DNA from: JBKDZR01 sp047971485
GTDB taxonomy: Bacteria > Pseudomonadota > Alphaproteobacteria > Rhodobacterales > Rhodobacteraceae
Assembly (NCBI GenBank): GCA_047971485.1
Contig: JBKDZR010000030.1
Location: 1-55,878 of the forward strand
Direction of reading: 5' to 3'
DNA: 55,878 nucleotides
Shown here: positions 18,623-26,573 of the stretch, piece after piece
How positions within the stretch are numbered: the first letter of the stretch is position 1
Layout: the number at the start of each line of letters is the position of its first letter
Translations under genes and position numbers: made by a program
Notes under the pieces: generated by a model
Database searches by the model: none
Told to the model about the DNA's origin: nothing
The model's input: the letters and a program-made list of their open reading frames with translations, nothing else

Positions 18623-20005
18623 ATGCATCTTGTGAACCGTACCTTTGATGAACTGGTCGCCGGCGATGTTGCCGAACTCAAGCGGTTGGTGACGGCCGAT
18701 GATCTGTATGTTTTTGCGGCGGCCTCGGGCAATTACAATCCGATGCACCTGGCCGACACCGATCTGGATCATGATGGCCACCCCGAACGTATCGCGCCGG
18801 GGATGTTCATCGCCTCGCTGATCTCGGCGGTCATCGGCACGCAATTGCCGGGGGCCGGGACGCTCTATCGCCGGCAGACGCTGGATTTTCATGCCCGGGC
18901 CCATGCCGGCGAGGAACTGATTTGCGCGGTCAGGGTGCTCGATAAGCTGCCCGAAGGGAGCGTGCGGCTGGCGACCACGGTGCGGCGGATCAAGGACGAT
19001 ACGCTGATCCTGTCGGGGGAGGCCGAGGTTCTGGCACCGACCGAGAAATTCGACCGTGACAACCTGGAGGTCCCGGGCCTGATCGTTCAGCGTCACCGTC
19101 ATTTCGAGGCGTTTCTGGAACGGGCCCGCGGCTTGCCGCCGCTGCCAACTGCGGTGATCGCACCGGATGATGACAATTCGCTGGGCGGGGCGCTGCTGGC
19201 GGCGCGGGAGAACCTGATCGTGCCGGTTCTGATCGGCCGCGCCCCGGGCATCCATGCCGCCGCTGAACGGCTGGGCGAGGATCTTTCGGGCTATGAGGTG
19301 ATCGACGTGCCCGGTGGCGACAAGCTGGCCGCCGGAAGGGCCTGCCAACTGGTCAACGAAGGCCGGGTCAAGGCTGTGATGAAGGGGCATTTGCATACTG
19401 ATGACATGCTGGTCCCGATGCTGGACAAGGCCACCGGGTTGCGCATCGGGCGCCGCTTCACTCACATCTTCGTCATGGATGTGCCGGGTCAGCCGGAGCC
19501 GGTGATGGTGACCGATGCCGCAATCAACATCGTTCCGGATCTGATGACCAAGGCTGATATCGTGCAGAACGCTATCGATCTGGCCCTGTCGCTGGGCATT
19601 GAGCCGCGGGTCGGTGTGCTGTCTGCGGTCGAGACGGTGAACCCCGCGATCCAGTCATCCCTGGATGCCGCCGCGCTGTCGAAGATGGCCGATCGCGGGC
19701 AGATCACTGGCGGGCTGGTGGATGGGCCGCTGGCGATGGACAACGCAGTCGATCTGGGGGCGGCCAGCACCAAGGGGCTGAAGGGCCGGGTTGCGGGGCG
19801 GGCCAATATCCTGGTCGTGCCGGGGCTGGATGCGGGCAACATGCTGGCCAAGCAACTGGCCTTTATCAGCCATGCCGAGGGCGCGGGGCTGGTCATGGGG
19901 GCGAAGGTGCCGGTGATCCTGAACTCACGGTCTGATAGTCCGATGTCCAGGTTGGCCTCTTGCGCGGTGGCGGCTTTGAACCACGCGGCGGGGGAAACGG
20001 CATGA
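18623..20005 (+). CDS. Bifunctional MaoC-like hydratase / phosphate acetyl(butyryl)transferase
   Basis: A 460-residue fusion. Residues 1-155 form a MaoC/hotdog hydratase-like domain (FAAASGNYNPMHLAD, then GPGMF-type PGMFIASLISAV). At the hydratase motif the usual catalytic Asp is Asn37, while His42 is kept. Residues about 165-455 are a phosphotransacylase domain (GGDKLAAGRACQLVNEGRVKA, VMDVPGQPEPVMVTDAAIN), which interconverts acyl-CoA and acyl-phosphate. It sits 6 bases after DUF3141 and overlaps the acetate kinase start by four bases. Together with the kinase it would convert an acyl-CoA to acid plus ATP. The acyl chain length is not determined; butyryl or hydroxyacyl substrates are possible. 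Confidence 0.88.
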   Translation: MHLVNRTFDELVAGDVAELKRLVTADDLYVFAAASGNYNPMHLADTDLDHDGHPERIAPGMFIASLISAVIGTQLPGAGTLYRRQTLDFHARAHAGEELICAVRVLDKLPEGSVRLATTVRRIKDDTLILSGEAEVLAPTEKFDRDNLEVPGLIVQRHRHFEAFLERARGLPPLPTAVIAPDDDNSLGGALLAARENLIVPVLIGRAPGIHAAAERLGEDLSGYEVIDVPGGDKLAAGRACQLVNEGRVKAVMKGHLHTDDMLVPMLDKATGLRIGRRFTHIFVMDVPGQPEPVMVTDAAINIVPDLMTKADIVQNAIDLALSLGIEPRVGVLSAVETVNPAIQSSLDAAALSKMADRGQITGGLVDGPLAMDNAVDLGAASTKGLKGRVAGRANILVVPGLDAGNMLAKQLAFISHAEGAGLVMGAKVPVILNSRSDSPMSRLASCAVAALNHAAGETA

Positions 20006-21186
20006 CCACGGCGGTTCTGACGCTCAATGCGGGGTCCTCCTCGCTCAAGGTTGCGCTGTTTCCGGCGGCAGGGGACCATCCTTTGGTCACCGGACTTGTC
20101 GACAGCATCGGGGCTAAGGCCAGTCTGTCGCTGAAAGGGCCGTCGGGCGCGCCGGTGGCCACAGTGCCCGGGGACATGTCCAGCCATGCCACGGCCATGC
20201 AAACGGTGGTGGCCTGTCTGCGCCAGGCCTATCCCGATCTTGATCTGGTGGCGGTTGGGCATCGTGTGGTTCACGGCGGCGATCACTATGCCGCGCCGAT
20301 CACCATCGGCCCCGAGGAACTGGCGGTTCTGGATACGCTGTCGCCGTTCGCTCCGTTGCACCAGCCCCATAACCTGGCCGGGATCCGCGCGGCGACTGCC
20401 GCCTTTCCGGGGGTGCCGCAGATTGCCTGTTTCGATACGGCGTTTCACCGTAATCATCCCTGGGTGAACGATACCTTTGCCCTGCCGCGCGCGCTTTATG
20501 ACGAAGGGGTGCGGAGGTATGGGTTTCATGGGCTCAGCTATGACTACGTGTCCGGTGCGTTGCAGAATACTGCCCCGCATCTGGCAGAGGGCCGGGTCGT
20601 GGTTGCCCATCTGGGCAACGGTGCCTCGATGTGCGCCATCCAGAACGGGCGCTCGGTGGCGTCGACCATGGGATTTTCGGCGCTGGATGGGCTGCCCATG
20701 GGGACGCGCTCGGGGCAAGTGGATCCCGGGGTTGTGCTGTATCTGATGGATCAGCGGGGCATGACCGCCAGCCAGATCACCGACATGCTGTACAAGCAGT
20801 CCGGGCTTTTGGGCCTGTCGGGTCTGTCCAACGACATGCGCACGCTGGAAGCGGCAGATACGGCCGAGGCGGCGCAGGCCATCGACTATTTCGTCTTTCG
20901 GGCCCAGCGTGAGGTCGGCGCCATGGCTGCTGCGCTTGGGGGGATTGATGCCCTGGTCTTTTGTGGGGGCATCGGCGAGAATTCCCGCCTGATCCGCGCC
21001 CGCATTTGCGAGCGCCTGGGCTGGATGGGGATTGAGATCGACCACGCCCGGAATGCCCGCAACGATACGGTGATCTCGTCCGAGATGGCCCGGACCACGG
21101 TGATGATCGTGCCGACGAATGAAGAACTGGTGATCGCCCGGGCCGCGCGTGCGGCGGCGGGGCTGGCCGGTCGGGACGTGGCTTGA
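20002..21186 (+). CDS. ackA: Acetate kinase family
   Basis: A 394-residue kinase with the acetate/butyrate kinase signature VLTLNAGSSSLKVALF at the N-terminus, the second signature GFHGLSYDY, and the ATP-site GGIGENS near residue 325. Length and motifs match AckA throughout. It transfers phosphate between acyl-phosphate and ADP. The start at 20002 overlaps the MaoC-Pta stop (ATGA), so it is the last gene of the four-gene operon. In this context the natural substrate could be acetyl-, propionyl- or a longer acyl-phosphate, but the residues do not decide. The ATPase-fold (ASKHA) domains are complete. Confidence 0.92.
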   Translation: MTTAVLTLNAGSSSLKVALFPAAGDHPLVTGLVDSIGAKASLSLKGPSGAPVATVPGDMSSHATAMQTVVACLRQAYPDLDLVAVGHRVVHGGDHYAAPITIGPEELAVLDTLSPFAPLHQPHNLAGIRAATAAFPGVPQIACFDTAFHRNHPWVNDTFALPRALYDEGVRRYGFHGLSYDYVSGALQNTAPHLAEGRVVVAHLGNGASMCAIQNGRSVASTMGFSALDGLPMGTRSGQVDPGVVLYLMDQRGMTASQITDMLYKQSGLLGLSGLSNDMRTLEAADTAEAAQAIDYFVFRAQREVGAMAAALGGIDALVFCGGIGENSRLIRARICERLGWMGIEIDHARNARNDTVISSEMARTTVMIVPTNEELVIARAARAAAGLAGRDVA

Positions 21187-21207
21187 CCCGGGTGGATGGA
21201 CAGGATG

Positions 21208-21222
21208 TGAATGCGATTGCAT
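21208..21222. promoter_or_regulatory. Putative LacI-type operator, site 1
   Basis: TGAATGCGATTGCAT matches the motif TGAATRCGMTTGCAW found at three other promoters of the catabolic locus. It has a near-palindromic layout around a central CG, typical of LacI-family operators. It lies 166 bases upstream of the first HisD-like gene, about 85 bases upstream of site 2. Confidence 0.5.
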
Positions 21223-21305
21223 GGCGTTCTGCCTTGCCTTTGTATGTGTTGGGCCATGATGTAGATTGATCTGAATATCATTGGACAAGCTGTGGTCCGC
21301 ATTGA

Positions 21306-21321
21306 TTGAATACGATTGCAA
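21306..21321. promoter_or_regulatory. Putative LacI-type operator, site 2
   Basis: TTGAATACGATTGCAA lies 66 bases before the start of the HisD-like gene at 21388, a place suited to repression. It shares 13 of 15 core bases with site 1 and is close to the sites at 36255 and 37417. Two sites on one promoter could allow looping. Confidence 0.6.
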
Positions 21322-21387
21322 AAAGGGCAGGTCTACGCTAGCTGTCTTCCATCCCTGTGTCATGGGTATTGCGGGAAAGGAAAGCAT

Positions 21388-22683
21388 ATGACAGCCAGCC
21401 CGACGGTCATGCGTGGCGTCACGCATCTGAAAGCGCCACAGGATTTCCGTGTCGCGGATGATGCCGAAATCCGGAAAACGGTCAGCGATGTGCTGGAGGC
21501 GGTCAAGGCGCGCGGGGATGCGGCGGTTGCCGATTATGCGGCCAGGTTCGACAACAGCGATCTGACCGCCTTTGAGGTCAGCGCCGAGGCCCGCGTGGCC
21601 GCCGTTGCCGATCTGGATCCTCAGACCCGGGCGGATACGGAGTTTGCGATCGACAATGTCCGGCGCTTTGCCGAAGCCCAGTTCGCCACCATGCTGCCGC
21701 TGGAAACCGAGATCTTGCCCGGCGTCCATCTGGGCCATCGGATCATTCCGCTGGAACGGGTTGGCTGTTATGTGCCTGGGGGGCGCTATCCGCTGCTTTC
21801 GGCGCCGATCATGACCATCGTACCGGCCAAGGTGGCCGGCGTTGGGGAAATCATCGCCTGTTTGCCGCCCAACGCCCATCCGGCCATGATTGCTGGCTGT
21901 CATCTGTCCGGCGCGGACCGGATTTTCCGCATCGGGGGCGCCCAGGCGATCGCGGCGATGGCCTTTGGGACCCAGACGGTGCCGGCGGTCGACAAGATCG
22001 TCGGGCCGGGCAATGCCTTCGTGAATGAGGCCAAGCGCCAGGTTTTTGGCCCGGTTGGTATCGATCAGTTGGCCGGTCCCTCCGAGATTTATATCCTTGC
22101 CGATGGAACTGGCGATGCCGAGATGATCGCTACCGACCTGCTGGCCCAGGCCGAACATGATGTGCGCACCCGTGTCGGGCTGATCACCACCGATGCCCGG
22201 CTGGCCCAGGCCGTCGCAGATGAGGTCACCCGCCAGTTGCGCGATCTGGCCACCGCCAAGACTGCGGCCCGGGCCTGGCAGGATTACGGTGAGATCGCGA
22301 TTTGCGCGGATGAGGCGGCCATGATCGCCTATTCCGATCACATCGCGGCCGAGCACCTGCAGATCCATACCGCCGATGCCCGGGACTTTGCCGGCAAGTT
22401 GCGTAATTATGGATCGCTGTTCATCGGCGAATTGGCCAGCGTTGTGTATTCCGACAAATGCTGTGGGACCAATCATACGCTGCCGACGATGGCGGCGGGC
22501 CGCTATACGGGCGGATTGTGGGTCGGGGCCTATGTCAAGGTCGCGACGCATCAGTGGATGGCCCCGGAGGGCGTCGCCCAGGTTGCGCCGCCTGCTGTCC
22601 GCCAAAGTGCCAGCGAAGGGCTGGAAGGGCACCGCCGGGCGGCGGCGCTGCGGCTGGAACGGCTTCAGGTGAAAACGGGCTGA
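21388..22683 (+). CDS. Histidinol dehydrogenase-family alcohol/aldehyde oxidoreductase (paralogue 1)
   Basis: A 431-residue zinc-dependent NAD dehydrogenase of the HisD family. The Zn and catalytic residues are all visible: Gln and His in LLAQAEHD, Glu-His in IAAEHLQ, Asp in YSDKCCGTNH, and the C-terminal His in EGLEGHRRA. It would oxidise a primary alcohol to an acid in two NAD steps. There is no other his gene nearby, and a second HisD-like gene is 9 kb away, so a catabolic role (for example HpsN-like sulfopropanediol oxidation) is more likely than histidine synthesis. GGAAAG precedes the ATG at 21388. Two LacI-type sites lie upstream. Its 3' end overlaps the convergent amidase by 19 bases. 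Confidence 0.85.
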   Translation: MTASPTVMRGVTHLKAPQDFRVADDAEIRKTVSDVLEAVKARGDAAVADYAARFDNSDLTAFEVSAEARVAAVADLDPQTRADTEFAIDNVRRFAEAQFATMLPLETEILPGVHLGHRIIPLERVGCYVPGGRYPLLSAPIMTIVPAKVAGVGEIIACLPPNAHPAMIAGCHLSGADRIFRIGGAQAIAAMAFGTQTVPAVDKIVGPGNAFVNEAKRQVFGPVGIDQLAGPSEIYILADGTGDAEMIATDLLAQAEHDVRTRVGLITTDARLAQAVADEVTRQLRDLATAKTAARAWQDYGEIAICADEAAMIAYSDHIAAEHLQIHTADARDFAGKLRNYGSLFIGELASVVYSDKCCGTNHTLPTMAAGRYTGGLWVGAYVKVATHQWMAPEGVAQVAPPAVRQSASEGLEGHRRAAALRLERLQVKTG

Positions 22684-24032
22684 AGCGTGCTGTGATCCGT
22701 CGCTGCCTCAAAGGCGGCGGCGATCTGCAAGATATCCGTTTCTGTGCCGGGGCGTCCAATGATCTGCAACCCCAGCGGCAGTCCATCGGCAAAGCCCATG
22801 GGCACGGACAGGGCGGGATGCCCGGTCAGGTTGAAGGGGATCGTCCGCATGGGGGACCACCTGGGCGCGTTTGGTGCGATATCAGTCAGGCGCGGTGCGG
22901 GGGTCAGGGTCGTGGGCAGGATCAGCGCGTGGCTTTCCCGCAAAACGGTGTCGATGGCGGCCTGCAGCGGCTCGATACAGGCCCGGGCCCGGCGCAGTCG
23001 GGCGGCGGTGATCTGGCGACCGGCCAGGATTTCGGCCCGGGCGAGGGGGCCGATGGCCTCGGGATGGGCTGTAAGGGCCGGACCATGGGTCTTGAATGCC
23101 TCAGCCCGCAGGATATCCGCGCCGGCTGTCTCGATGGCGTCATAGGGGGGCAGGTCCACGAGACGGATCGCCGCGCCCCCCAAGCTGAGCGATGACGCCG
23201 CCGCATCAAGCACCGACAGCAGGGCCTCGTGGGCCGCCGGGTCGATGGCCCAGCCGCGCCCATAGGCCAGGGTTTTTCCGGCCAGGGGGGCGTGGGGACA
23301 GGGGAAGACGGGACGGGGGGAGACGGGCTGATCGGTCAGCGCGGCCAGGGCCATGGCGGCGTCATGGGCCGTTCGCGCGATTACCGCGGGTTGGTCGAGG
23401 GATGGGGCCAGGGCCAACATGCCCTCTGCGGGTACCCTGCCGGTTCCGGGTTTGAGGCCGGTCACACCACAATACGCCGCAGGACTTCTGGCCGACCCGC
23501 CGGTATCGCTGGCCAGGCTGAGGCGGACCAGGCCGGCGGCCACCGCCGCCGCAGAGCCCGACGAAGACCCCCCCGTCGCATGCCCGCCCGACCATGGATT
23601 GACCGGCTGCGGATAAAGGGACGCGGGATCCGGCCCGACGGTGGCCAGTTCGTAGCTGGCGACCAGACCCAGGGGAATGGCGCCGGCCGTGCGCAGCCGG
23701 TCCACAACTGTCGCGTCCTGTTGGGCGATGCGGGTCTTGTACAGGGCGGATCCACCGCGAACCGGCCAGCCGGCCACATCGAACACGTCCTTGATGGCAA
23801 AGGGAATGCCATGCAGCGGCCCAAGGTCCGTCCCCTCAGCCAGCTGCTGGTCGGCCCGGGCCGCCAGTGTCAGGACGGTTTCGGGATCGAGATGTACGAA
23901 GGCACCAACCGTCCGATCCCGGGCGGCGATCCGGTCGAGATGCGCCTGAACCAAGGCGTGGGCGGTCAACGTGCCGGCGCGCAGGGCGGCGCCGGCCTCG
24001 GCGATGGTCAGATCGGCGGGGTGCGCCGTCAC
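22665..24032 (-). CDS. Amidase (amidase signature family)
   Basis: A 455-residue amidase-signature enzyme with a complete Ser-cisSer-Lys triad: Lys81 in PFAIKDVFDVAG, Ser156 in ATGGSSSGSAAA and the nucleophile Ser180 in SDTGGSARSP. The 24-residue spacing of the two serines equals that of malonamidase-type enzymes. It hydrolyses a carboxamide or related C-N bond in the cytoplasm. It is the last gene of the long leftward cluster, with a 4-base overlap to the RraA-like gene. Its end overlaps the convergent HisD-like gene, leaving no room for a terminator between them. The substrate is unknown. Confidence 0.9.
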   Translation of the reverse strand: MTAHPADLTIAEAGAALRAGTLTAHALVQAHLDRIAARDRTVGAFVHLDPETVLTLAARADQQLAEGTDLGPLHGIPFAIKDVFDVAGWPVRGGSALYKTRIAQQDATVVDRLRTAGAIPLGLVASYELATVGPDPASLYPQPVNPWSGGHATGGSSSGSAAAVAAGLVRLSLASDTGGSARSPAAYCGVTGLKPGTGRVPAEGMLALAPSLDQPAVIARTAHDAAMALAALTDQPVSPRPVFPCPHAPLAGKTLAYGRGWAIDPAAHEALLSVLDAAASSLSLGGAAIRLVDLPPYDAIETAGADILRAEAFKTHGPALTAHPEAIGPLARAEILAGRQITAARLRRARACIEPLQAAIDTVLRESHALILPTTLTPAPRLTDIAPNAPRWSPMRTIPFNLTGHPALSVPMGFADGLPLGLQIIGRPGTETDILQIAAAFEAATDHSTLQPVFT

Positions 24033-24724
24033 GTGCGGGCCTTTTCAAAGGCGCTCCAGGCGGCCTCGAACCGGGCGAAATCGAACCCGGGTTCGGTGGC
24101 GGGATCAAGCACCAGTCGCTCGGTCCGCTGCATGTTGGCGATGGCGTCGGGCAGTTGGTCGATCACCTCGGGGGGGATGACCAGCGCCCCGTGGCGGTCG
24201 GCATGGATCAGATCGCCGGGATGCACGGTCAGCCCGAAGAGGGTGACCGGGCCGCCGATCTCGGTGACATGGACGAAGCCGTGGCTTGGGCCGATGGATC
24301 CGGCGATCACCGGAAAGCCCGGGGCCAGATCGCCCAGATCGCGCATGACACCGTTGGTCAGGGCGCCGGACAGGCCAAAGCCCTTGTGGACGGTGGTGTT
24401 GATTTCCCCCCAATAGGCGCCGATGCAATTGGGGAAATCCGTGTCCTCGACCACCGCGACCGAAGGTTTCGGCGCCTCGGCCATCGCCTTGTAATAGGCC
24501 ATACGCCGGGCGCGGACCACATCGGCGGGGTCTTTCGGTGGGGCGAGGGCGGCCAGTTTCGCAGTCACGGCATAGCCGACGATGGCCGGTGCGCCGGGAT
24601 CCGAGGCCAGCATCGTGCCCCGGGTAAAGGCATTGAAGCCGCGCTTGCCTTGGGCGACCTCGATCGCATTGCAGACGCTGGGGGTGTCGACACCGCGTAG
24701 CAGGGCCAGAAGGGTTTCATCCAT
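24029..24724 (-). CDS. RraA/HMG-aldolase family protein
   Basis: A 231-residue protein of the RraA-like fold, which includes 4-hydroxy-4-methyl-2-oxoglutarate/4-carboxy-4-hydroxy-2-oxoadipate aldolases and oxaloacetate decarboxylases. The typical acid-binding segment appears as GALTNGVMRDLGDL and the metal/base segment as HPGDLIHADRHGALVIP. The family cleaves or decarboxylates 2-oxo acids with a divalent metal. I chose the start at 24724 (MDETLLALL); it overlaps the upstream hydrolase by 8 bases. In a catabolic operon it probably performs a late C-C cleavage giving central metabolites; it is not the RNase E regulator. Confidence 0.85.
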   Translation of the reverse strand: MDETLLALLRGVDTPSVCNAIEVAQGKRGFNAFTRGTMLASDPGAPAIVGYAVTAKLAALAPPKDPADVVRARRMAYYKAMAEAPKPSVAVVEDTDFPNCIGAYWGEINTTVHKGFGLSGALTNGVMRDLGDLAPGFPVIAGSIGPSHGFVHVTEIGGPVTLFGLTVHPGDLIHADRHGALVIPPEVIDQLPDAIANMQRTERLVLDPATEPGFDFARFEAAWSAFEKART

Positions 24725-25418
24725 CGGTTTTCTCCAACCATTGGGCCAGGGCGGCTGTGGTGTGTACGGGTTGTTCCAGCGTCGGCAGGTGGCCGGCATG
24801 GTCGATCACGTTCAGGGTGCTGCCGGGGACCAGATCGTGCATCAGGCGGTGGCGCTCGACGGGGCAGAGCACATCGTCGCGCCCGCACAGGATCAGCGTC
24901 GGGCAGGTCAGGCCCCGCAGCGTGTCCTGCTGGTCGGGCCGGGACTGAAGCGCGCGGGACTGTCGGATGAAGACATCCGGCCCGAGGGCGGCTGCCATGT
25001 CCATGCACAGGTCCAGAATGGCGTCACGGTGCGGTCCGTCTGTCAGGTAGTTGGGCTTCATCTCGTCGCGCATGACCGCTGCCAGATCGCCCCGCAGGAC
25101 CTTGGCGATCTGCGGTTCACGGTTCTGCCGGACGGTTTCCAGTTCGGCCCGGGGATTGGTGTCCAGCAAGGCCAGGCCGAGGATCCGGTCCGGGGCCTGG
25201 CGGGCCATCTCCATCGCGACGATGCCCCCCATGCTCAGCCCGGCCAGGGCAAAGCGGGGGGGGGCATCGCGCAGCACGCTGGTGGCCAGGGTCTGGACCG
25301 TATCCCCCCCCACAAGCGGGGCGGTCTGTACGGCCCGCCAGGCGGAAAAGGCGGCGATCTGGGGGGCAAACAGCCGGGCATCGCACATCATCCCCGGCAG
25401 CAGGACCAGGGGCGTCAT
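24717..25418 (-). CDS. Alpha/beta hydrolase
   Basis: A 233-residue alpha/beta-hydrolase-fold protein. The nucleophile elbow is LAGLSMGGIVAME with Ser62, the acid is in ILCGRDDVLCP and the His in DHAGHLPTLEQP, giving a full catalytic triad. Compact size without a lid insertion is like carboxylesterases and meta-cleavage product or lactone hydrolases (MhpC/PcaD group). It overlaps the MetE-like gene by 4 bases and the RraA-like gene by 8, so the three are translationally coupled and act in the same pathway. The substrate is not known. Confidence 0.87.
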   Translation of the reverse strand: MTPLVLLPGMMCDARLFAPQIAAFSAWRAVQTAPLVGGDTVQTLATSVLRDAPPRFALAGLSMGGIVAMEMARQAPDRILGLALLDTNPRAELETVRQNREPQIAKVLRGDLAAVMRDEMKPNYLTDGPHRDAILDLCMDMAAALGPDVFIRQSRALQSRPDQQDTLRGLTCPTLILCGRDDVLCPVERHRLMHDLVPGSTLNVIDHAGHLPTLEQPVHTTAALAQWLEKTDG

Positions 25419-26539
25419 GTCGCCAGCGCTGCCCCTTCGGACAGGGCGGCCAGCTTGGCATAGGCGATATCGGGATCAACCGCGCCAAACCCGGCAAAGG
25501 TGCCAAACCCGCAATCTGATCCGGCAATCACCCGCTCGGCGCCAACGATATCGGTGAAGCGGCCGATCCGCTGGGCGACCAGCTCGGGATGTTCGACGAA
25601 ATTCGTCGTGGTATCGACAACGCCGGGTACCAGGATCCGGTCATCGGGGATATCGGCCTTGCGGTCGCGGAACGTCGTCCATTCATGGCCATGGCGGGGG
25701 TTCGAGGTTTCGAACAGCAGGTAGCGTGCCTTGGTGGCCATCAGCGTATCGAACATCTTGGCCATGGGAATGTCACAGATATGGGGGCCTTCGTAATTGC
25801 CCCAGCAAATGTGGATGCGGACCCGTTCCATCGGGATATCGGCCAGGGCGTGGTTCAGCGCCTCGACATGGGCGCCGGCGATGCGCAGGAATTCCGCATC
25901 GCTCAGGTCATTGAACAGCATGTGGCGTGACAGGGCTAGATCGGGGCAGTCCAGTTGCAGATCCAGACCGGCGGCGACGATGGTTTCGTATTCCGCCTTC
26001 ATCGCATCGGCCAGCGCGGCCAGATAGGCCTCGCGGGTCTTGTAGAAATCGTTCTGCAGGAACAGCGAGACAACCCCGGGGCTGGCGGCGTTCATGAAAC
26101 CGCGCGCGACCCCATGGGTAGCCATGGCGGCCTTGAGGTTGGCGATGTCCTTGCCCAATTCCCCCTGACCCTTGGACCGAACCTCGCCCACGCACATGGG
26201 CCGGGCGTATTGGGGTGTGCCGCCATCACCGGCCAGCCGCTTCAGGAAGGACGGAAACTTTTTCAGATCGGCCGGCGCATTGCGTGGGCTGTCGCCGTCA
26301 AAGCCGGTGTAGCGGTCCTTGACATAGGTGGCATAGCTGATCTTCGAGGTCTCGCCATCGCTGACGATATCGACGCCGGCCGCGACCTGTTTGCCCACCG
26401 TGTCCGCAACGGCACGGGTCATCGCCGCATCGAAGGCCGCCGGATCATAGGGGGTGCCCCGTTCGCGGGCGAAGATGAAATCGACGACCTCCTGGCTGCG
26501 GGGAAGAGACCCCACATGGGTCGTTTTGATCTTGTGCAT
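25415..26539 (-). CDS. Cobalamin-independent methionine synthase-like (MetE C-terminal domain) protein
   Basis: A 374-residue single-domain protein related to the C-terminal catalytic barrel of MetE and to epoxyalkane:coenzyme M transferases. The thiol-activating zinc ligands are all present: His243 and Cys245 in RIHICWGNYEG, Glu277 in LLFETSNPRHGHE and Cys343 in GSDCGFGTF. It lacks the N-terminal half of MetE, so it is not an ordinary methionine synthase. Position in a catabolic operon, coupled to an alpha/beta hydrolase, suggests transfer of a methyl or alkyl group from or to a thiol during breakdown of the substrate. This role is inferred. Confidence 0.85.
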   Translation of the reverse strand: MHKIKTTHVGSLPRSQEVVDFIFARERGTPYDPAAFDAAMTRAVADTVGKQVAAGVDIVSDGETSKISYATYVKDRYTGFDGDSPRNAPADLKKFPSFLKRLAGDGGTPQYARPMCVGEVRSKGQGELGKDIANLKAAMATHGVARGFMNAASPGVVSLFLQNDFYKTREAYLAALADAMKAEYETIVAAGLDLQLDCPDLALSRHMLFNDLSDAEFLRIAGAHVEALNHALADIPMERVRIHICWGNYEGPHICDIPMAKMFDTLMATKARYLLFETSNPRHGHEWTTFRDRKADIPDDRILVPGVVDTTTNFVEHPELVAQRIGRFTDIVGAERVIAGSDCGFGTFAGFGAVDPDIAYAKLAALSEGAALAT

Positions 26540-26573
26540 GTCGGGTTCCTTCCTTTTGGGCCGTTGTGGCCTG

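Noticed and set aside
19489..22632. Minus-strand open frame of more than 1,000 codons
   Set aside because: It lies antisense to MaoC-Pta, acetate kinase and HisD paralogue 1, all strongly supported. No domain is visible in it.
21388..22683. Calling this gene hisD for histidine biosynthesis
   Set aside because: Two HisD-like paralogues lie in a LacI-regulated catabolic locus and no other his gene is near, so the family name without the biosynthetic symbol is safer.
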